This document shows, in pieces, positions 24,042-33,880 of a DNA stretch of 64,000 nt. Within the stretch, counting starts at the first letter, position 1. Every line of letters starts with the position of its first letter. The stretch is from Cylicocyclus nassatus. Lineage: Eukaryota; Nematoda; Chromadorea; Rhabditida; Strongylidae. The translations under genes were made by a program, and so were the position numbers. The stretch is taken from assembly GCA_958299035.1 (NCBI GenBank), contig CATQJL010000112.1, positions 3,208,123 to 3,272,122 of the forward strand. Direction: 5' to 3'. Under the pieces are notes generated by a model. It was not told where the DNA came from. It saw only the letters and a program-made list of their open reading frames with translations, and did not search any database.

Positions 24042-25703
24042 GATCACACATTGGGTTTGCAAATAAAACAACTTATAAACATTTGATGTTGCAAAATCTT
24101 TTGGGCTTGACCTTCCTTTTCTGCGTAAAAGTTGGACAGGCCTAGTATTTCGATAACGCCGTCTCCATGAGAGGTCTAGAAATGAATAATGGGCTCTTTG
24201 ACTTGCTCACCATACTTTCAAGCTTCTTACCACTCTATCAGGTTAGATGTCAGTTCAGACCTAGTAAGGAAAGGATACTAACGATAAATTGCACTGGCCA
24301 ACCGAAAAGAAATGGTTTATAACCAGAGCTTTTCGAACGCTGACTTCAGATCTACTTTTTTCTCCCTGCGGAACACTTTTCTGAATGATGAGCCCTTAAA
24401 ACTGTAAATTTGTCAGACTCCAAGTGGCATAAAATCAACGAAGAGGTGTACAAAAGCACGTGTGCCCACTGACTGTGACTTCCAGTTTTCCTTTCCTTGT
24501 ACTTTATAACCTGATACAATATTGATTACACAGTTTCAAGCGTTTTTGTACAGCTTTTCCCCGATTCTATGCCACTTGAATCTTCACAGTTTCGCACTTC
24601 AAGCCTCATAAGTTCTTCCAGAGGTTGTTCCACACAAAAGAAAATTTGATTGTGCGGGCTTTTAGCTAATCGATGGAATTGAGGTCTGCTTTTCTTCTGG
24701 CTTTGAAGAGCAAACACTGCACAAAATATCGACGAAAAACTGGATAAAAGGTGTAAACTTATTAGAGATTTAATTGTCACACTTATCACTATATGTTGCT
24801 TGTGCTATCTTCGCACGCACAGGATCGTACAGGATCCCAAGAAAATTTGCCTATTTGCCCGTCTAATTAATAAGTCTCCCGTCATGTACTTCTTGGAGAA
24901 GCTTTAGGTAGCATTTTATAGAGATGGCTTCAACTTAGATCAGTATAGAGCGAATCACCCACTCTCTTCATTACTGCAGGATTGCGGTAGGGACTACAAT
25001 GAGAGAGAGTGAGAGAGAGAGAGAGAGAAAGAAAGAAAGAAAGGAAGAAAGAGAGAGAGCCATGGATGGTCATATTTTGGCTCAGCGAAACAAAACAACT
25101 TGAAAACTTTCACAGCAGGATAATTAGAGTTGCTGATTCCCAATATAAGATTTGCATCTGATTATATTGATTTACTGGAAAGTTATACCAAATAAGCAGT
25201 GCCAGCAGTTTTTTCAATGTTGCTAAAAATATGGTTACTAGAAAGGTTGCCACAACCTTGAACAATTGAACCACACCAACCACCACACGAAACACACCTT
25301 TATTGCCGATTACCTCAAGCTTGGGTAACAGGGCCAGGTACGAGCCGCTTTCTAGGGTTTCGAAAAAAACGAAGTCCCCCCTCCCCTGATTTTCATAAGT
25401 TTTACGAAGTCCTCTTTGACCTAGCTACTTAAGGGAAGATGAAAACAAGAAAGATTTACTAGTCTGGAAGAAAAAAACGTGAGATAAGAGTGAATCCAAA
25501 CTGGAGCTGGATACTACGCATGCACAAGAGTTTGGCATTGGAGTGCAATATTTAACAAACCGATTTATGAAGAAATTGAGGCAAAAAACAAAGGAAAGGC
25601 AATGATATAAAGATTTCTCAATGCTCGGGGATAGATTTTTGACTGGGGAATCCGTCCATTATAAAAATATCCAAAACTTATGTGAAGTGACAAAAATATT
25701 ATA
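24042..25703. other. Intergenic with a GA microsatellite
   Basis: No supported gene. A minus-strand frame at 24526-24789 has a hydrophobic start but begins at GTG, not ATG. The GA tract is listed separately. Confidence 0.4.
25001..25059. repeat. (GA)n/(GAAA)n microsatellite
   Basis: A purine tract of GA dinucleotides grades into GAAA units and back. Confidence 0.95.
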
Positions 25704-26524
25704 TACTAGCTGGCTTACCCGGCTCCGCCGTATCCGGACCAAACTTGGCACACATACACTTCGGGCCCCGGCGGGTGTCACAGTCCACTTTTCGTTATCG
25801 ATCGATGTCGATTTTACCGATTTTTATCGATTTTTTTTGCAGAGTTCACCTACAGGGCTAGGAGTTGGCACAGGGGGGTAATCGAGCATGGGGATTCCGA
25901 ATACGATATTAGTTTTCAGGATTATCGATTACTTTTATTGATTTCATCGATTTTTTGTAAAGTTTGACCTGCGGGGCTGGGAGTTTGCACAGGGGGTAAT
26001 CGAGCATGCAGATTACGAATACAATATTAGTTTTCAAGATCGTCCATTACTTTTATCGATTTTATCGATTTTTTGAAAATTTGAGCTAGGGGGCTGGAAT
26101 TTGGCACAGGGGTGTAATCGAGCATGCTGATCACCCCCCTTGGGGATGATCAGCATGCTCGATTACCCTCCTGTGCCAAATTCCAGCCCCCTAGCTCAAA
26201 CTTTGCAAAAAAATCTATAAAATCGATGAAAGTAATCGATAATCCCGAAAACCAATATTGTATTCGGAATCCCCATGCTCGATTACCCCCCTGTGCCAAC
26301 TCCTAGCCCTGTAGGTGAACTCTGCAAAAAAAATCGATAAAAATCGGTAAAATCGACATCGATCGATAACGAAAAGTGGACTGTGACACCCGCCGGGGCC
26401 CGAAGTGTATGTGTGCCAAGTTTGGTCCGGATCGGTTCAGAAATGGAATTTTCTATTCGGAACATACGTACAGACATACATACAGACAGACAGACAAACA
26501 GACATTCAACTTTATATATAAGAT
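25704..26524. mobile_element. Dispersed repeat, head-to-head composite with GACA tail
   Basis: The left end reads ACTAGCTGGCTTACCCGGCT. The right end has CAGACAGACAGACAAACAGA followed by TTTATATATAAGAT. The interior is a large imperfect palindrome centred near 26135. Its left arm contains about three tandem units of roughly 120 bp around the words TAATCGAGCATG and ATCGATTTTATCGATT, and the right arm mirrors two of them. A simple, non-palindromic copy with the same ends lies at 30452-30750. The class is not assigned. Confidence 0.75.
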
Positions 26525-26828
26525 GCTCCATACGATCTCAGATCGTATAGTGACCGTCTGGAAACGGGCGAATTCTGAAAAGCTATTGCTTCACATAAGT
26601 TTTCAAATCTTTTTACATAATTTTGCAAGTAATTTTCCATGTATACAGCCTAGTTTTGGGTCATACGATTCTGTATGCGTTATGAACAAGCAATTTTTCA
26701 TTTAGCATTGCTTTCAAATCGCACGCACTTTTCCAATACACGATAGGCACGTCAGTCGTGTGATACCCTGTCTGAAAAGCTTGTCTTCGACTAAATGGAG
26801 CTTACTCTTGGTGCTCGGCCCCGACTCG

Positions 26829-27241
26829 TCAAAAACGATATCTCCTTTGCTTTTTGCTCCAAAAACTAAGTCCAGCCTGCTTCCAGACGATCTGTGCCGG
26901 GCGTGTTGAATAAATCTTTACTTTGCTTGAGATATAAAGATAAACAACGAAGCAAATCAACATAAAAAGTGAAAGTGACGAAGTCGCTAACAAAGTTGGA
27001 ACTATGATGAGAATAAGACAAACCAAAATGACGTTTTGGATACCTTGTAGAATTTGGACTACTTGTAAGATATGTACAAAAGGAGATTAGAAAACATGAG
27101 ATAGGAGTGTTTTCAATGTGCTATCCTGCGTTCAAGGAATGAGTGAACAGAAAGGCAAAAAAGCCATAAGTATAAGTGAAGGAAAATGCATGAGTAACAG
27201 TGACTAAGTATATATAGACCTTCGCTTGCTGACATCATCAT
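26829..27241 (-). CDS. Small predicted single- or two-pass membrane protein
   Basis: Proposed exon 1 (27241-27220) is ATGATGATG TCA GCA AGC GAA G, preceded by a CTGCAG that could serve as a trans-splice acceptor and ending at a GT donor in phase 1. Exon 2 (27061-26829, or three bases shorter at an alternative AG) continues in phase to a TGA, for 84 residues in total. Residues of about 20-50 are strongly hydrophobic (NVILVCLILIIVPTLLATSS, then LSLFMLICFVVYLYI), enough for a hairpin or one long anchor. A basic tail ends SKKQRRYRF. The intron is 158 nt. An upstream frame in the region of exon 1 could make the protein longer. No family was recognised; the hydrophobic exon itself is the firmest part. 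Confidence 0.42.
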
Positions 27242-27622
27242 TCCTACTGCAGCTCCAATCGTTTTGTCTGTAATCCGAGATCTTTTGTCGAGGGGAATGT
27301 CGCATCTGGCATCGTTGATTCATTCCTTGGCATACCTCAACTAGCTTCTTTCTTTAGCAAACATTCAAAATATTGGTTGATTGCAATGCGATCCGCGAAA
27401 CGAACGTCTCAGCTGGTAGTGAGGGGTCGTTCTATGCAACTCGTGCACAATATTGCTCAGTTTCGACGCGATCCGCGATATTTATAGGGTTTATAAAGCT
27501 ACAAAGCCTTCGATCGTGATTTGCATTATACTGTCAATCTAAATTGAAGCCAGCACTATAAAATGGTATCCAAAGCTTCTCGAAAGACTTCATGGTAGGA
27601 GAGTTCTTAACACTCAAACAGA

Positions 27623-27664
27623 AAACACATTTTTGGGACACCTTGGTGTCCCAAAAATGTGTTT
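27623..27664. repeat. Perfect 42-bp palindrome with a 2-nt loop
   Basis: The 20-bp arms 27623-27642 (AAACACATTTTTGGGACACC) and 27645-27664 are exact reverse complements, separated by TT. No flanking direct repeat is obvious. The surroundings (27242-29548) hold no supported gene. Confidence 0.9.
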
Positions 27665-29548
27665 ATATCGACTGAGAAACTCAAAACTTATTTTTGAGGA
27701 GATGGAGAAGAAGAAGGAGGGAGTCAGAGATGCGTCCCCTCAAAAGAAAATCAGTCCCCTCAAAGAACGAGTGACTTATTTAGAGACTTTTAATGACATT
27801 ATATCATAGTTGCGTCAAATACGCAAAAGAATGGGATTATCTTGGAAAAATCTTGTGAGAGTTATGTGTATGTGTTGTAAGGATCCCTTACAGGATGCTT
27901 CTAATCTGGGATGAGGTTAAGGGGTGTTTGCAAGACACAAGTCTTGTGTCACAAGAGCGACACAAGATTTGGCACTGATGTGAACGAGTTAGAGAGTAGG
28001 AACAATGTTTGAGGTATTGGGCCGTCTTTTCCTTATAATGTGCTACGCTGACACTGTGTGAGCTGCTTGATGTAGAGCCAACAGAAAGAAACGTATGTTC
28101 TTTCCTCCCTAATTTTCTCTTTTTTCTTCCATTTTTACCCACATATCAAAATGTATAGAACTTCCTGAACAGGTTCAAAATGTCTCTTGTTGAGTGAGAA
28201 TCCCAAATTAACACAGTCCTGCTCCACACATATAAATGCGCTCCAAACTCAACGCTCCAAACTCAACAATATGAAGCTCGTTTGATATTTGAGCTTAACC
28301 AAGGTATAGAAATCAATAATATGGCTCAAGCGTTTCGACGATGTATCGCTTTCTTCAAAGCTCTATAACAAAAATTTAACTGCGACATTTCAAGACTCAC
28401 CGGGCAGCCACTGTCCACTATCCTAAATAGCGGAACTGAATAAACTAACGTGACCCTTTTCTGCTGTCTATTTAGAGTCCCCAAGACGCTAGCGAGCTGT
28501 AAGATCACTAATCATGGCTATATGTCATCCTTTCTATTGGGGAGCAGGGCGTAGATGTAGAAGGCTTCAATGGTTTTACGCGCTAGAATTTCTTGCACTA
28601 AAATTGATGCAAAAATTCCTATGGTAGTGTTTTAGTGACCCACCATACAGTCTCCCTCCTTACCATGCAGACAAATTGGGCAAGCATTGGTCATGCAGAG
28701 ACTATCATAGGAGCGATTGCGCACTAGTTGCTGCATGAGATTTGCTGGAGGATTTTTACCACTATTACCATATCTTGTAATCCTTGTGTTTTTCTCTCTA
28801 GTATTGCCGAGTTGATAATGTTATGTTGATTTAATGATAGTCATGACTGTTTAACAGTATGCCCCACTCACTACGAAATGGACACTTGTTTTGATCTTTC
28901 AAATCATCAGCACTCAAAGATCAAATTCATTAGAGAGAAACCCAGGGATGACTGGCTTGTATTCTTGAGGGTGCAGATGAGAATTGTTGATGGGAGGTTC
29001 AAGGCTAAATGGTACCGCAAACCTAGCTCCAAACTATCTTAGTGCGCTACATGTCGGCACATCCGCGCTGAGTTAAGAATTCTATTAATGAAAATATGTA
29101 TAAGACAGCATCACAGGTTTCATCTGGACTTCAAAAACCCAACCTTCTCTGAAAATGGCGAACAATGTAGCATGTCGTAATGGGCACCTTCTACAAATTC
29201 CATTTCGACGTCTGCTGCTATGGGCAAGTTTCGAGAATCAAAAGATTTCCTTTTGCTTGTCCTTCATTTCAGATAGATTAAGTAGGAAATTCGTAGAAGC
29301 TTAGTTCAAGCCGGATTACAAGTTATGGTAAGGGTGGTAGAAATACCTCCAGCAAAGCTTAAGCAGCAACTAGTGCTCAACCGCCTCCTTGATCGTCTCT
29401 ACATGACGCTCGCCAAATTTATCCGTATGGTGAAGAGGGAGATTGTATGGTATCCGGCGTTCTCTACCAAATAACATGCAATGCATGCGGGGCTACTTAA
29501 ATAAGAGAAACAGGACGTCCACAGAATTCTCGTGTCAAAGAACATCTA
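27665..29548. other. Intergenic, nothing recognised
   Basis: Only short unsupported frames are present. Two GTCCCCTCAAA words lie close together near 27736-27770. Around 28390-28440 a segment resembles, in inverted order, the sequence at about 30080-30120 (the GTGGACAGT/CACTGTCCAC context), so an old repeat is likely. Confidence 0.35.
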
Positions 29549-29834
29549 CTCAGACAATCACCGGAGCAGGCGGGTGTCGGAAAATACGCGTTGCTGAAAA
29601 TTTGCATTCCGCTCGCACATTCCAGGATAATGGTCAGCAAGTTTTTGAGAGACCGCCTGTTGAATTTTTTTTCCGCTCTTATCTTTTGCAGATATATTGC
29701 TGAATCTCTGAAATCGCGAACTCAGCAAGCGGCCTTCCGAAAAAATCTGATTGCTTTCTAAAAATCCGCGAGCGGGGTGCGAGAAATCAGCCATCTAGTT
29801 TCCGATGCCCGCCTACCGCCGGCGATTGTTTGAG
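29549..29834. mobile_element. MITE of the TA|CTCAGAC family, 286 bp
   Basis: The left end is TA|CTCAGACAATCACCGG and the right end is GATTGTTTGAG|TA. The inverted repeats extend about 40 bases, including AGGCGGG, and TA flanks both sides. Elements at 43341-43474 and 58095-58380 share the CTCAGAC start at a TA, so they form one family. Confidence 0.75.
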
Positions 29835-30165
29835 TAGATGTTTGCAAAGCTCGAAATCTTTACTGCACTTGGAGCTCATGGTATAGAGTGTCATCAAAAT
29901 ACGATCACAGAAATTACTGTATTAATTTTATTGCAAAATGTGAATTCTAACTCGTAAAACCCTTTAGACCTTCTACATCCTCCGTTCTCCCAAATGAATA
30001 AAAAGGATGACAGTATAGCCGTAAGTGATCTTACAGCATATCAGCGTGGGACTATAAATAGACAGCGAGGAAAAGCCCACGTGACTTTCAGTTCCGCTAT
30101 CTCAGGATAGTGGACAGTAGCGGCTGCGGTGGGTCTTTAGCTATCGCGCTTAAACTTTTGTCACA

Positions 30166-30392
30166 AGGACAGGCATACTTCACGCGATTTCAGTCGCGAC
30201 GCGATTTGGCAAATCGCCGCAGCCTTCAGATCCAAAACTAGCAAAGTGCACATGCATAGTGTGTTTAACTTACGTGGATTGATAAAATGGCCTATCTACT
30301 GTACATTTAGAATGTCCTTACAATAAGCTATGGACAGTTGGAATATTGCCAAATCCCGTCGCGACTGAAATCGCGTGAAGTATGCCCGGCCC
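30166..30392. mobile_element. Foldback MITE with GGGCCGGGCATACTTC-type ends
   Basis: The left arm (from 30166) reads AGGACAGGCATACTTCACGC. The right arm is the reverse complement of GGGCCGGGCATACTTCACGC, ending at 30392. The repeats continue through GATTTCAGTCGCGACG for about 45 bases. The middle and right parts recur inside the element at 33065-33464, so the two share sequence. Confidence 0.65.
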
Positions 30393-30451
30393 TACAGCGC
30401 TCTGAAGAGGGCGATACGTCACCGAAACGCGTGAGCCATTTTATTATATTC

Positions 30452-30750
30452 AACTAGATGGCTTACCCGGCTCCGCCCGGCCCTGTCAATATTATATTTG
30501 TAATCAGCATGCTCGATTACCCCCTGTGCCCACTCCCAGCCCTGTAGCTCAAATTTTGCAAAATTCGATAAAATCGATATCGATTGATGACGAAAAGTAG
30601 CCTACGACACCCGCCGGGGCCCGAAGTGTACGTGTGCCAAGTTTGGTCCGGATCGGTTCAGAAATGGAATTTTCTGTTCGGAACATACGTACACACAGAC
30701 AGACATACAGACAGACATACAAACAGACATTTAGCTTTATGTATAAGATA
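30452..30750. mobile_element. Dispersed repeat, simple copy (see 25704-26524)
   Basis: It begins ACTAGATGGCTTACCCGGCT and ends with a CAGACAGACATACAAACAGA-type tract and TTTATGTATAAGAT. It shares the GACACCCGCCGGGGCCCGAA and TTTGGTCCGGATCGGTTCAG blocks with the composite copy upstream, without the internal tandem units or palindrome. Confidence 0.75.
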
Positions 30751-30978
30751 CCATTGAATTCTAATTCTATCTTTTTGAGGTATCAACTGCATATATGTGA
30801 TTATCAGCCACATGTGACTTTTTTGTGAGAGATGGAGAGCGAGTAAAGATAAGGAGGTTCAGTAGCTGCATTTCTAAAAAACCTTTTATATACCTTCATT
30901 CATTTTTGCGTGTTAGTACAGAATCTGGATTACTTTAAGGGAGTGATTTCAAGGGTATTTTCAGCTCTTTCATTTTTT

Positions 30979-31972
30979 TCACTTCTTCATTCCCCTTGGT
31001 GGCATTATCTCTGGTGGCCTTTTTCCAAATGGCATTCTTTTTGGCGGCATTTCGCTTAGAAGCATTCCACCATTTTCCCTGATTTCCCTCCTAGCGTCAT
31101 TGTTGATAGCATTTTTCCAAGGTGATCCTCTCGCTGGCAAATTTCCTGGTGGTGTTCCTGTTTTCAACCTTTCCCGTGGCATTCTATCTGATAATATTCC
31201 TGATGGCACACCTGGAGGCATTCCTCCAGGCCCACTCCCTATAGGCATTCTATTCTGTGGTACTCTTGGTGACATTCCTGTTGACATTCCTCCTAGTGAC
31301 ATTATTCCAGATGGCCTTCCTGCTGGCATTCCTCCAGATGACATTCCTTGTGGTTGCATTCCTGCAGGCATACCTGAAAATCCTGCTAAAGCCATTCTCA
31401 GTGTTCTTCCTATTGGCTCTCGTGGCATTTCTCTTGGTGGCATTCCTCCAGGCGGCGTTCTTATTGTTACTCCTAACTTTCCCCCTGACTGCATTCCTTG
31501 TTGTGGCGTTCCTGATAATCCTGCTGGCGTCCCTCCAGATGACATTCCTTGTGGTGGCGTTCCCGCAGGCATTCCTGAAAATCCTGTTGGAGTTATCGTT
31601 GTTGCTCCTGCTGGCACTCTTGGCATTCCTCCTGGTGGCATTGCTAGTGGTCCATTGAATGGCATATACGGCATAACCATAGGAGGTCCTAGTGGCATTC
31701 CTCCCATGAATGGCATACCAGGCATTCCACCCATTGGCATACCAGGCATTCCTCCCATGAATGGCATACCAGGCATTCCACCTCCGGGTAAACCTCCCAT
31801 TTGGGAAGGAGCATGCATCATCTCTAAATTGGAAAATAGCAAGTAGCAATTCCAAACCATTTGAATTGGAAGACTAACGTTCGTATGGAAGAAAGCCGGG
31901 AACAGGCGGCATCATCGCGAACTGCGAGTCTGTCATGCAGACGCCGTAGACAAGCAGTGCAAATACGAGCAT
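30979..31972 (-). CDS. Secreted Gly/Met/Pro-rich repeat protein, copy 1
   Basis: Two exons encode 312 residues. Exon 1 (31972-31879) encodes a signal-peptide-like start (MLVFALLVYGVCMTDSQF) and ends at GAAC|gttagt in phase 1. After a 55-nt intron with an AATTTAG acceptor, exon 2 (31823-30979) continues as QMMHAPSQMGGLPGG. The mature region is low-complexity, built first from 24- and 27-nt coding repeats (GGMPGMPFMGG, GGMPGMPMGG), then from looser units such as GFSGMPAG, PQGMSSGG and PPGGMP. The end is basic (PPKRMPFGKRPPE). There are no cysteines after the signal region. It is probably an extracellular structural or coating protein, by analogy with other secreted Gly/Pro-repeat proteins; this is inference. 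Copy 2 lies at 44994-46215, and the duplication breakpoint falls within this gene. Confidence 0.72.
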
Positions 31973-33064
31973 ATCTTTGTCAGCTGAAAAAGCTGAAATA
32001 TTTCAACGAAGATTTGAAAGCACATACAGTGTGTTTGCTCTTGTACTTTTGCGAGTTATCGACAATCATCTTTAGTACAGGAAGCTTTATAAAGTGTACA
32101 ACTAGTCCTGGATGCTTCGAATTGGTAAAAGCAAAAACGAGAAGTTCTTATGTTTTAGGGGCGGGACAGAGTTATATGCCTCCAATAACTCTAAGCGAAA
32201 ATTGGTCCAGTGTTGGTGCCGAAAGAATTAATCAGCCATCCATATCAAAGTTGTATCTAACAAGGAAGTGGTCAGAAATTGAAGTGGTCAATTCGAGTAA
32301 ACTACACACCGTCAGATGCAGCATAAAACGCTCACTCTAAATCTGCTTTCCTTATCTGCAGAGCACTTTTGTGGATGAAATTATAAGTCGCTTAAAGGCC
32401 ATTATTTTGCTGAGAAGTCGTGCGTGTAAAGCTCAAACTTGGCCGTACAAAGCCACTCTCGGCTCAGTGTTGGACCAAAACATGCAACTAGGTCTCTTTA
32501 TATGGCCCGTACTCAAAGATGAGCTGAAAGGGCAGTAGTGTGCCTAATCTTGCAATTTTTGTGTATGATTTTTTCGCAGTAAAGCTGCTCATAACTTCGC
32601 CTACAAAGGCGCTCTGCAGATATGAAAGGCAGATTTATTAGCGTTCTATGCTGCATCGGATGGCATGCAGCTTGTTTGGATTGGCCACTTCGACTTCTGA
32701 CCATTCCCTTGTAAGCATTTTCGCCAACGTTCAGGAAAGCGATGTTTTGTGAAAATCGCAAAAACGCAGACGGATAAACAGAGTTTTATAAATTTGTACC
32801 GTCGTTGTCTTCTCCTCTTTTATCCAAAGGACTTATAATGCCCTTATCTTCCGGAACATATGCTAGCTCTTGTAAGGAGTCAGAAATTTACGGTTGCTTA
32901 GAAAGGCTTATGGAATGATTACTTGAGAACAACTAAGTTCCTTGAAGAATACGTTTGAAAAAATTTCAGCTTTCTTATCTTGTAGGAATGTTTAATATTG
33001 GTGATGTAAGTGTAGTAAAGTGTAGTGCCGAGTAAAAAAATCTATAGCTATACCTAGTGCTCAA

Positions 33065-33464
33065 GGCCTCGGACAGAGTTCACGCCATTTGATCTTTGCG
33101 ATTCTATCGCTACAGACAAGTTTTACAAGTTCATTGCATGCCGATCTTCTTGTATTTCGGTTGTGATAGTTAGTCACGACTAGCCGTGTTGGAAAACTAT
33201 CACAACCGAAATGCAAGAACATTGGCATGCAATGAACTCGTTCAACACTAGCAAAATGCACATGCATAGTGTGTATAGCTTACGTGAATTGGTGAAATGC
33301 CCTATCTTCTGTCTACTTGAAATGTGCTTATAATGAGTTATGGACAGTTGGAATATTGCCAAATCGCGTCGCGACTGAAATCGCGTCAAGTATGCCCGGC
33401 CCTTAACACTTGTCTGTACAGATTGAATCGCGACGATCAAATTGCGTGAACTCTGTCCGAGGCC
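33065..33464. mobile_element. PIF/Harbinger-like MITE, 400 bp, TAA-type target
   Basis: The termini are GGCCTCGGACAGAGTTCACG and its reverse complement, with inverted repeats of about 60 bases. The flanks are CAA on the left and TAA on the right. The corresponding site in unit 2 (48161-48170, TGCTTAAGAC) is uninterrupted and contains TAA once, so the insertion and a 3-bp target duplication are directly inferable. Inside is a long second hairpin (about 33128-33243, around TTTCGGTTGTGATAGTT) and a block shared with 30166-30392. The 3-bp TAA-type target and GGCC ends fit PIF/Harbinger; the class is inference. Confidence 0.8.
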
Positions 33465-33880
33465 TAAGACGGAGAGACTTTGGAGATTTTCTCATTGACA
33501 TTCTTTGTTCAGAAAAAATCGAAGTTTCACAAAAATTGGACTCGTTTACAACATTACAATAATACAATAGGACACAGTAGCAATGACAATGTACAGCATT
33601 ATAACTATTCGAAACGTGTAAAATTTAGGTTCTTCGAGAAAAAAGTAAAACTAAGCTTTCATGGATTGAATTGGTAAAAAAATGATCACACAGCTGAAAA
33701 CAATTTTTCTACGGTGAGAAGAGCGCCATCATGACAGCAGATTTATTGTTGCCTATGCGTGTATAGAACCATAAACTATCCCATAACATTTGCGATAAAG
33801 CAAACTACACCAAAATTCCAGATGTAAACGTTAAAGGTATACTGGCAGAAATTCTCGTAGAGATTCCAACAAGCATAATA

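Noticed and set aside
24526..24789. 87-codon minus-strand frame with hydrophobic start
   Set aside because: It begins at GTG rather than ATG, and no upstream exon with a matching phase was found.
31100..31846. 248-codon plus-strand frame opposite the Gly/Met/Pro gene
   Set aside because: The antisense of the repeat is open because the repeat units lack stops in several frames. The minus strand has the signal exon and a conserved intron, and the plus strand does not.
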